From NCBI GenBank assembly GCA_024516035.1, contig CM044966.1:3065828-3129827 (forward strand): a stretch of 64,000 nt of DNA, given 5' to 3'. This DNA comes from Bactericera cockerelli (lineage: Eukaryota > Arthropoda > Insecta > Hemiptera > Triozidae). The notes beneath the pieces were generated by a model, which was not told where the DNA came from, made no database searches, and saw only the letters and a list, made by a program, of their open reading frames with translations. Positions 44,701 through 56,700 of the stretch are shown here, one piece after another (the first letter of the stretch is position 1; each line of letters begins with the position of its first letter). The translations under genes and the position numbers were made by a program.

Positions 44701-47700
44701 TTTTCTTTTTCCAATTGTTATTCCATTTCATTCCAAGTGTTCCTCCACAGTGACCATCTCAACATCCACAAGAAGACACACGACCTCCGCAAGCCTCACC
44801 AGTGCTCCCTCTGTAACCGCGGCTACAACACAGTGGCGGCGCTCACCTCGCACCTGCAGAAGCACAACAAGAGTTGTTATTCCATCCAATTCCATCTCAT
44901 TCCAATTGTTATTCCATCTCATTCCAATTGTTCCTCCACAGCGACCACCTGAACATCCACAAGAAGACTCACGACCTCCGCAAGCCTCACCAGTGCTCCC
45001 TCTGTAACCGCGGCTACAACACAGTGGCGGCGCTCACCTCGCACCTGCAGAAGCACAACAAGAGCCCACCCGAGTCCGCCGCTAGTCCGCCACTGGGGCA
45101 GAGCTTCAAGTGTCTGGAGTGTGAGACCAAGTTCGGGACGCCCGAAGATTTGCAGGTAGAATTGTTTTCTAATTTGTAATTTTGACTTTGTTTGGAATTT
45201 TAATTTTGTAATTTGTAATTTTATTGTAATACTTTTATTGTAATGTAAATATATTGTAATACCGAGCGAATGGAGGGTAAAACCCCCGTCCTGACTATCT
45301 ATCTCAGTCAGGACGTTAAAACCAAATAGAATCAACTGGTCACAATAGATCTAATTAGGTCGCAGTGTTAATAATTGTAAGGGTTTTACTGAAAACCCTG
45401 CAACCAGGTCAGATAATAAAAATAAAAAAATAGTATAGTAGTGTTTTATTTAGACTGTCGGCTCGAGACAGGAAGTCCCATTACGCTAACAGTTTACGCT
45501 AACAACAATTATGACTTTTCTTGTAATTTTAATTTTGTAATTTTTCAGGTTTGTACAATTTTCCCTTACTAATATAATTATAATTAGTACAGCCAAAAAA
45601 AAACAGCCAACTATAATTAGTCATAATACTCATAATTATTAAATGAAAAAAATAAAATAAATATATACCAGTATGTACCTACCTATGGGTAATTGGGTAT
45701 GGTAATTTATCTATCAACAGTCTACTCGTATTCTATTATCACTAAGATCGTCCATGGGGAGGATCTTGTATTGAGAATAGAACTAGGTTTCATACATCAA
45801 TTTTTGTGGGTAGCGCAGCATGACTAAGAGCCTGCTTTACTTTTCGAATTCTATTACATTAATTTCTTTTAAGTCTTTTAACTATTCCTATTTTTATAAT
45901 TTCTTCAAAAGAAAGTGTGGAATTAGTTAATCTAATTTTGTTTAATAATTTGGACATAAGCGCCGAATCATAGTGTGTAGGATTACTGTATCTAATCCCG
46001 TTTTATAAAATTCGGACCTAGATGAATAATTTGCTACCACATTGCTTCCCCAGAATCACATGAAGGAGGAGCACAACGTGTACCCCTCACCGGAACAGCA
46101 CAACTCTTCCTCTCACAACATGTCGCCCCTGGCTCGCTCAATTTCCAAGCTCCATTCCAGCGTGTATCGCACATCGCCTTCTCCGCTCTCGTTTCCGCTA
46201 CAGGTGAGCATTGTTCCCGGTGTCCCAGGTTCGAATCCTGGTCAAGGCATTTTTTTTTGTAATTTTTTTCCCACTACTGGTGAGCATTGTTCCCGGTGTC
46301 CCAGGTTCGAATCCTGGTCAAGGCATTATTTTTGTAATTTTTTTCCACTAAAGGTGAGCATTGTTCCCGGTGTCCCAGGTTCGAATCCTGGTCAGTGCAT
46401 TATTTTTGTAATTTTTTCCCACTACAGGTGAGCATTGGTCCCGGTGTCCCAGGTTCGAATCCTGGTCAAGGCATTATTTTTGTAATTTTTCCCACTACAG
46501 GTGAGCATTGTTATAAAAATAATAATAATAACTCTTTATTGACAAGAATAATATTGACAAAGAGCGTGATAATTGCCTGAGGTAACTTTTTTCCCCCCTA
46601 ACTAAAGGGCGGTGTTACTGCCTGTGGCAGTCTCTTACACCCAACCCTTACTTGATTGGTATATGTATATGCTACAGAGAAATCAGAATGTTAAAAATGA
46701 CCCTTGGACCATTTTGCGTCTTAGTGCCTTCTAATAATGTTACTGTAACCATGGAAGTAACCATTTATGATTTTCTTAAAAAAAAAAAAAAAATAAGTAG
46801 GTATTCCTCAGAAGTATTTCTTAGGGAGAGAGCCACAAAAATTGTAAAAAAAAAAATTAAAATAAATACACATTATTACATTACATTGAAAAAAGCATTT
46901 TCCTGACTTTTTCTTCACCTGCCCTTTCAGTTCCCTCTCGCGTCCTCCCCATCCCGCTACTCCTCATCGCCCAGTTCTCTCAGCACCGCGAGGTACATGT
47001 GCAACTATTGTCCCGGCGGTAGCGAAGGGTTTCCCAGTCTAGAGTCGCTGCATATTCACATTCAATCAGCTCATGGTAAGTAAAAAAAAAAAAAAAAAAA
47101 AAATCGGAACAGTATTTTTTTAAAACAAAAACAATACTTTAAAGAAAAAAATAATTATAAATTGCGCTTAAAATGAGCACCGCTCAAAGTGGGTAAAATA
47201 TGACTATTAAATGGTTCAAATATATATAACAATGATAGTTTACATAATTCATAATATTTTGAACTGAACGTATGCTTGTTTCTTTTGGCTGTCGTCATCC
47301 CACACTAAGGGCCACACCTATGAAGTATGGTCCTTGTGTCGTGGGATGCAGCCTTATTTTAGTTTCTGTGTTAATTTTATTATTATTAGTATTATTACTG
47401 TACTCTGTAATTTTTTTTTTTTTTAAGCTTTACCTATTAGGTAGAACAAAAAATGTATACAGTAGAACACAATGAAATATAAAGAAAAACAAAAAGATTA
47501 AACAAATATACAAGAAGGAAAAAAAGAGAGAAATGTATTATTATTTAGTATTGTATTGTATTCAACTTTACAGACTCACGTATTTTCTTTCCAATTTCAG
47601 GCTCACTTCTCAACGTATTTTCCTTCCAATTTCAGGCTCACTTCTCAATGTATTTTCCTTCCAATTTCAGGCTCACTTCTCAACGGTTCTTTCCTTCCAA

Positions 47701-50700
47701 TTTCAGGCTCACTTCTCAACGGTTCTTTCCTTCCAATTTCAGGCTCACTTCTCAACGGTTCTTTCCTTCCAATTTCAGGCTCACTTTTCAACGGTTCTTT
47801 CCTTCCAATTTCAGGCTCACTTCTCAACGGTTCTTTCCTTCCAATTTCAGGCTCACTTCTCAACGGTTCGGATCTGATTCGGGAACTCTCGGCTCGCCTC
47901 TCGCTCACCTCCCCTCTCTCTCTCTCTCCCTCCCTCTCGCCCTTCCCCTCCGTCGCCCCGCCCACCTCCGCCCCGAGCGGTATTCATCCGCCCTGGGCTC
48001 TGTACTCGAGGGCGGGGCGAGCCTCGGCGCCAGTCAGCGAACTACTTGCATACAGGTAAACACTTTGTTGTGAAGCTAGCCATGAGAAGCAGCAAGAGAG
48101 TGAATCAGCAATAATTAGGAGCACAAGCTTAGAATAGAATATACCTTGTTTATACTCAACAGTCAAAGAGGCCGAAGTTGTTTCATGGGATAAATCTTAT
48201 ATATTTTATTCAGATCAGGTTAAAATCACTGCTAAATGTCAGTCAGCGAACTACTTGCATACAGGTAAACACTTCGTTGTGAAGCTAGCCATGAGAACCA
48301 GCAAGAGAGTGAGTCAGCAATAATTAGGAGCAAAAGAATAGCGCAAGTCAGCGAACTACTTGCCTACAGGTAAACATTTTGTTGTAACGCCACCCATTAA
48401 CACTTTGAGTCCCAGAGCTGGGATCGGCGAGTGAGCACGAGGGACCAAAAATTTCAGAACCCAACACTCATACATTGCTCCCAAGTACCACTATAGAACC
48501 TATTCCCTATGAGAAACACATAGAAATGAATACCATAGAGAGTGCTCATGTCTTCACAGTAAAGGAAAGTCGTGAATACCATATGACCCAAAAATACACT
48601 TCGTGTGCAAAAGACGCCAAGAAAATAACAATCCCTTGTAAATAGAATTGCCTTGAAAAGGATTTGATATCAAATGAAGGCCAAGTTCTTGTGAACTGGC
48701 AAGTTTGAAACATCAAAAAAATGCTTTGAACTTGCCAAGTTTTTCAATGTTAAAGTTTAGCGTTGTTAAAAAGCAGAAAAATGGGAAATATCATGTCCAA
48801 TCGTCAGCTTGATTCATGTACTTGAGACTCTTTTGTGGGCAGATAATATTCAGTTCACAAGAACTTGGCCTTCATTTGATATCAATTCCTTTCTAGGCAA
48901 TCGTTTTCAAGGCAATTCTATTTACAAGTGATTGTTATTTTCTTGGCGTCTTTTGCACACGAAGTGTATTTTTGGGGGATTATAAAGGGACAGGAAGAAG
49001 AACAATAATAGTTATACCTACCCACATAACTCTTTCTAAAATTAATCAAAATGATGTAAAAGAACAAACAATTGGCTTTTTTGTTTTACTTCATAATGTA
49101 GTTATTAAATATATTTTAAATGATATATTAAAATTAATTCATAATTCATTTATTTTTATTTACAATATTTTTTGTTGTCAATTTACATATAAGCGGATTA
49201 AGATAACTAGTGGTTCTGTGAACAATAAACTTCACACAGATTCAACTATCGCAACTATCGCAAATGTTCAAACAAGCATGAGGACATCGAGACCTTTCAT
49301 TCAATACCCCACTCGATAGGTTTTAATTGAAAAATATCAACTGGCTTTTTTTTTTTTTTGGCTCTTTTTCGATTTTTTTTTCCACAGTGCGGTCTCCTTA
49401 GCTTTCACGATGACTAAATTTTAATACTGAACTCAAATATATTTTCTTAACGACTCCACAAAATTTCAAGAGCCTTGCTTGGTTCAATAAAAATAGAAAA
49501 ATCGTTTTATTTTAAAAATATGAAATAAAACTAGAATATTATTGAGAAAAAAATTATTAAAAAATAAATTGAAGAGGAGAGGAGAAAACGTAAATTAATT
49601 AAAACAATTACTTTCTGTAAAAAAAAACAATTATTTAATTTTACTTAATAATAAAAGGAAAAGAACGGTAGTTTTTTTTCTTTATATTCTTCTTTTTCAA
49701 TCAATTTAAAATTAATCTCTACATCCATGTCATTGATATACACTATTTTCGAACTAGATCTGTAATAGTGGACGACTTTGTAGTCCACAAGTCGATCAAA
49801 ACTTGCCGTCAACTTGTAGTTGCCTGGCTTCAAACGGGCCACGTAATCGCCATTGACGTCTGTGTAAATCGTATCTATCAAATACATAAGCGGCCATTGT
49901 CTAATTGTGACTTTAGCTTTCTCAAGAAGAGTGCCTTCGAAATTGTCTCGAACTCGACCGTGAACCGTGAATCTTTGGTTCGGTATCTTCTTCAAATGGA
50001 AATCTCGAGTACCTTCTAATTTATCTGACACTGGACCGTTAATCTTTGGTTCGGTATCTTCTTTCAAATAGAAATCACAAGTCGCAGAGGAACTTGTCGT
50101 TTCAATAACTACTAAACATTTCCTCTCCCGAAATCCCTCTGCTCTTGCCATGACTTCATAACGAACACCCCCCACCTCCACCTTACTAGAGAATAAACCG
50201 TTTGAATCCACACGAATTGTTTCTACATTGGACGCAAAATTTGAATCGATTTTTCTAATAGAGATAACAGCATGTGAAATAGAAGAGTTACGTTGTTCAT
50301 CTTTTACTGATCCTAACAAATTGGCTGGGGTCAGAACAAAGTTATGTCTAACCAAACGATTTTGGTCGGTCAAAGTCACTGACTTCTTTTCAGTCGCGTA
50401 TTTGAAGGCCCTGGCTGTCACGTTGTACGTCCCTGGGGCCAGGAGCCTCCAGAACTTCCCGCCAGGGGTTGCTTTGATTTCTTTCACATTTCCTTCCACA
50501 ATGATGTCGGCGTCGCCAACGGGATAGCCCTTCTCATCTTTCACATAACCGAAAACCCCTTGGTGGGCGCTCGCTAGGAAGCCCAACAGAGAGTCCACGT
50601 TAGCGTACCAGTACTTTGGTAGCTCAGAGGCTGGCGGGTATTTCATGCAGCTGAGGTACAGGGTGATTCCAAAGCAGTTGGACATGGTGTATGTCGCGTC

Positions 50701-53700
50701 TTGCATGCCTGAGGAGTAACCAGAAGCCTGGATGTAATGTGGAATTGTATATTTACGGGTTAAGCCCAGTGTGAAATAAAACATAAATACATATCAGTAC
50801 ATTTAAAAACAGGAGGTTATGAAACGTCGAGATGTATGAAAAAAATTAAAATCGGAGCGAAAAAATATTTTTTCTTACAAAAACAAACACAATACTTCCG
50901 ATTTCTAATATTAGAAAGTTCTCGGAAGTAAAATGTAGAAATAGGATTAGTTTCACAAATAACGGAGCTACAAAGTATTTAGGGTAAGGGACGGTATTTA
51001 ATTATCAGCCATGAAACAGGAGCTATTGTAGACGCTTGTGGTCTGTATTGTAGCTTGCCCATCCCCTCTGATGGGAGAGAAGTGACACAATACTTCCCAT
51101 TTAGTTGTTGGGTCACACGAGTGCACCGAAAGGTATCCCTTACAAACAACTGTAACCAAATTTTTAATATAAACTTTAAGCTCCCGGCGGCACGTGTTAA
51201 CAATTTCCGATCGAGCTAAAACTTTATAGGTATCATTTTTTTATGAATTGGAACCATTTGAGGGGGGGACCTCAGAAAAATACTCGGATTTTTTTTCACC
51301 TCTATAGCTATGGGCCAGCCTAATCTCGTAGGCATATTCCTTTTTCCAATGAGATACATTTGTTACTCCATCTGGGAAAGATTCGTTACAAGCAGTTCCG
51401 AGTTTCATCATTGGATTCTTTTCTGCATAATCCTTGGCCAACTTCTCAAAGAACTCATTATCCGGAGTTGTTGTTCCAATGAAGGTGCCATGTGTACGAT
51501 GATAGTTGGCAACAAAAGGATAGTTGGCAACAATGGCTCCGCCTCTTAGGTGTGCAGATAGAACGAATTGATTCTTTTGGATTAATTCAATCATATTTCT
51601 GGTTTCTTTCTGGGGAGGTCTGTCAGGAAAATAGTTGAGGTTTTTAAAATACTCCGGCAAAAAGTCACGATCCAGATCCACACCGAACGCGTTGGATCCA
51701 GGATCCACATCCGACTTGGGCGGATGTGCACACTCTCCCATTCCTTCCAAGCAGTAAAGTCTATCTGGATTCAGGGTAGGCACAATATAAATGTCGGTTT
51801 TCTCCAGCATTTCTTGGATCTGGCTGTCGACTTCATAACTATACATCAGGTATTGTATGAGAGACACCTAGAAGATTGAAAATATCCGTTAATATAAATG
51901 GGAAAATATAGATATTAGTATTCAATTTGTATGGACGCGCCGGTATGGCAGCATAAAGTCTTGCTAGAATTTTAAAATTTTAAGCATCAAATTTCAAGTC
52001 AAAATTCTAGGAAGACATAACATCTAAAGAAGGCGGCGTTTAAAAGACAAGCTCAATAAGGAGATGAGTGGATAAAAACTGATTTTTTTTTTTTTTTTTT
52101 AATAAAAGGCAAAAATGTTTGCGAAATAATATAATAATAATAGTAGTCAATTTGTAGAAATTGAAATACAATAAACATAACTCAGTTGTCAAGCATCTCG
52201 ATTCCTCTAAAAAATTAGATCTGAGGATAGAAAAGAGAACTATTTATTAGGCTTGAACTATGAAACAGGATTAGTTGATCTTAGTGGACACTATCCCTTA
52301 ACTTTCACCTTGACAACAGCTGTAGAGGTTGAAAATTTCAATAATAATAAGAGTGATAATAATACTTATAGATAATAATTTTTCACGGCGATTTTGACCA
52401 ATGAGTTCACCACCTTTAAAATGTAATGTTTCTTTTACATGGCTATTTTGTGCTAATTTTGTATTTTAAAGAACAACGAATACAATACTGTACCAGCAAG
52501 GCGTAGCCAACTGTCTCGTCACCATGTACATTAGCCACTAGCATCACTTTGGGCTTCAGAGAGCCCTTGTCCATTCTGGTGACCCGCGCTGCCCACATGG
52601 TTCTACGGTCCCTTCCCGAGGCGGACCCTAGCTCAACCAACTCCATAATATGGCCATAATGAACGCTGAAGAAGTGCAATAGTTCTTCCAACTCAATCGA
52701 CTGAAAATACTTGTCCAATTTTATTTCATTGACGCCAATGAAAATGGACGTCTTGAAATCGGTGAGACTTTCGTTTCCATTTGTGAGGGCTGCATCGGGA
52801 AACGACCCAGTGAGATTTTCGTTTCCATCTGTTAGGGCTGCATCGGAAAACGACCCAGTGAGATTTTCGTTTCCATCCGAAGTTGGTGACGCTGCATACG
52901 ACAGCGACGCCGCCGCCGCCGACAGCAGTAATATCGCAATTGCTGAACACATACTCAATGAGAGGTCATTGAAGGCAACAAGGCAAAGAGTGAGTTTCGC
53001 GGTACAAAGAGGTTCTGTACTTGGCACACTACCCAGGAATGATTGTTTAAAAGAAGTTTATAACATTATATAAAAAAAGTTGAAAAACATATAGTTAAAA
53101 AAAAAGAGGAAATGTTGCATCCGTGTTGAGCACACTAAAGAAAGAGGATTTTTTTAAAATATATTAGGTATATCAACGTTCGTGTTGGTTTTCTCGATCT
53201 CGTTTATCAAGCGTTAAACTGTTAGAGCAATGGGACTCCCTGTCTTATTATTATTATTATGAAACTCTTTATTATAAGAACATTTTATATACAAACTTAA
53301 AATGGTAAAAATTAAAAATACAAAATTGACAGTGTAAATATAAACAGGAAAAAAATAAACAAAGTATATACATATATCCTAACTAAAGGGCGGGGTTGTT
53401 GCCTATGACAATCTCTTCCACCCAACCCTTATTTAGACTGTCTTTCAATTCAATTCACTGTCTTGAGACGACAGTCTAAATAAAGCACTGCTATACTTTG
53501 ACTACCAAGTCACAGTCTGGCTGGGGGACGTTAAATAGGGAGAAGACCAGTGTCTCACTAGAGGACTATAAACAGAGAACAGACTAGCCAACCCTCACAA
53601 GCCAGGCTAGCTTGCAGTTTCCTAAGGGTTTAATAAAGAAAAGTCCAAGTCCTCATGATGGTTAGAAATATGTGGTTCAGGACGAGCCAACTTTAAAATA

Positions 53701-56700
53701 AGGGTGGCTGGAGACCATCACTCACAACTTCCGCTTTAGCCAAGCCGGCTAAAGCGGAAGTTGTGACAACAGCAACAACAACTATCAAGTCAAAGAAATG
53801 TCTTTTTCTTTCTTTATGACTTTTTTTACACCGTGGCCGAGGAGTTTGAGTTAGCTGTCGAATATTATTTTACAAGTAAAAAGAACTGAACATTCTCCAC
53901 CAGACACAGAGATCTACTTGAATCAACAGTTCAACACTGACTCATACAAGTTAAACACTTTTTCTGCTTGGCACAGTTTCACGCAATAAATTAGATGTCT
54001 ATACTGTCAAACATAATTATAATTCCAGTTGTTTTTCCACGCAATCCTCGAGTAGGTTGTAGCAGATAACAATTTACTGGAATTACCATTAATTAGTCTG
54101 GAAAAGTGATAGAAATTTGTAGTAATAATGCGCTACTGACAAAAATTGTGAAAAATCATATTTCAACTCAACTTTTTAGGTGTCAAGTGTTATTTTCAAG
54201 TATGTAAAAAGAACGAAACATTCTCTACTAGACACGCAGATCTACTGGAAGTTTAGACTCTTGGATCAACAATGACTCAAACAATTGAAACGCTTTTACT
54301 GCGTGGCACAGTTGTTTCAAGCAATAAATTAGGTGTCTATACTGTCAAACATAATTATAATACCAGTTGTTTATCCACTCATACCTCGTTAAGATTACGG
54401 AGTATTATTATTATCGGAAAAATATACACTTCGTGTTCAAAAGACACCAAGAAAATTAGATTCCTTCAAAATAATTGCCTTAAAAACAAGTGCCTGAAAA
54501 GGAACTAATATCAAATGAATGCCAAGTTCTCCTAAACTGAAAATCATTTGCCCATGGTAGAAAGGAGTCTCAAGCACAGAAATCAAACTAAGGATTGGAC
54601 ATGACATTTCCCATTATTCTGCTATTTACCAACGCTAAAAGTTAACATTAAAAATCTTGGCAAGTTTCAAAAATTAGGAGCACCAGTATAGAATAGAATA
54701 TACCTTCTTTATACTCAAGAGTCAAACAGACCTTATGTATGTTTTATGGGATAAATATTATATATGTATGAATTTTATGTATAGCGCGAGTCAGCAAAAT
54801 TTAGATCAGGTTAAAACCCTGCTAAGTGTTTAAACGTATTAATGTGAGAAGTTCTCATGTTTTGTCTACACAGATCACATCAGCAGCAGCAGCAACAAGA
54901 AAATGAGTCAGCAAGAAGTAGGAGCAAATATAGCACGAGTCAGCGAGATGTGGATCATGTCAAAGTGGAGGAGAATGGAGGCAAGACTAATCAAGGGTAA
55001 ATTCTTTTTTAACATTTTTTTTATCGATGTATTTTACTACAAGGTTTATTTTATGAATACAATAAAATTAAGGTTAAGATTCTGTCACTGAAGTTGAGTA
55101 ACGTCCAGTAAGATTTAGAAATCTGTCCGTACAGTGTGGGTGAGTTCCTGGACATTCTGAAGGAGTGGGTGAAAGAGATTGCCATAGGCAATAACCCCGC
55201 CCTTTAGTTAGGGCTTATGTTTTTATATATTTTCTATTCTTTTACTAATTTTTATTGTATATATTATTGTTTCCATTTTTTTCATTGTTAAAATAACTAT
55301 TTATATGTACATAATGTCCATTTATACCTAATAAAGCGTTGTATAATTATATTTATCATGTTTTTATTTATTTATAACTCTATGAATAATTATACAATTA
55401 AAAAAAAGAACTATGTAGGTAAATTTACATACCAAACAGAATAGGTAAAATTTCATCCCAAGCAACTCTACTATCACAAAACAAGGTGCCTGGTTCTCCA
55501 GGTACCTTAGTGTGATAGTATAGAGCATACTCTTATTATTTTATTTTATTAATTGAAAGTACTTTGTTATTTATTATGTTATTGTTATCCTAAATATTGC
55601 AATGAAATTATGTACAAATGAAGCACAATTCTTGTTAAAAATAATAATAATAATAATAAATAACTAAAATTTAATTTCAGATTCAGCCAGGTGGAGCCCA
55701 CAGATCTGTACAACTTCTCACTTTTCTGTTTATACTGATTTATACCTAATAAAGCGTTGTATAATAATAATAATAATAATAACTAAAATTTAATTTCAGA
55801 TTCAGCCAGGTGGAGCCCACAGATCTGTACAACTTCTCACTTTTCTGTTTATACTGATTTATACCTAATAAAGCGTTGTATAATAATAATAATAATAACT
55901 AAAATTTAATTTCAGATTTGGCCAGGTGGAGCCCACAGCATCTTCAATAGTATGTTCTGATATATTCATGTACAATGTACATCTAGTACAACTTCTCACT
56001 TTTCTGTTTCTACTGATTTCAGGTTCAGCCAGGTGGAGCCCACAGATCTGTACAACTTCTCACTTTTCTGTTTATACTGATTTCAGATTCAGCCAGGTGG
56101 AGCCCACAGATCTGTACAACTTCTCATTTTTCTGTTTCTACTGATTGCAGATTCAGCCAGGTGGAGCCCACAGATCTGTACAACTTCTCACTTTTCTGTT
56201 TATACTGATTGTAGATTCAGCCAGGTGGAGCCCACAGATCTGTACAACTTCTCACTTTTCTGTTTATACGGATTTCAGATTCAGCCAGGTGGAGCCCACA
56301 GACCTAACGGTGAACAAGAAGCACAAGCTGAGGCCTCAGGGCCTCGGGCCGCCCCCCAGCAGCGGCCCGGCCGACAGCAAGAGGCCCAAACTCAACGGCG
56401 CGGCCGCCCACTTGGACGAACAGAGCGCGGTGATAGTAAGTCATCCGTCTGGGGAATGGTGGGATACTTGAAAACAAGAGTTGGATTAAGCATTGTAAGA
56501 GCGACGAGCATGTGTGTACGAGGGACAAGAAGAAGATACAGAAGTGGAGAGTCATTATTAGGATTTGAGTAAAAGAGAGAGACAGTTTATTTATATAAAT
56601 AAAATGCTATATAAAAAAAAAAATCTATTTGGGTATTTACTCAATAAGAGATTGAGTCAAAACAAAGTCAATAAGGGTTGGGTCGAAAAAAAGAAACATA

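Noticed and set aside
47533..47877. Repeat frame [12 protein letters not shown] of 114 codons
   Set aside because: Out of frame with exon 6; arises from the 36-bp acceptor array. Only the GSLLNGS frame is relevant.
52953..53027. Longer N-terminus for the M14-like protein
   Set aside because: The frame extends to 53027 but has no ATG there (it begins with GTG), while the ATG at 52952 gives an ideal signal peptide.
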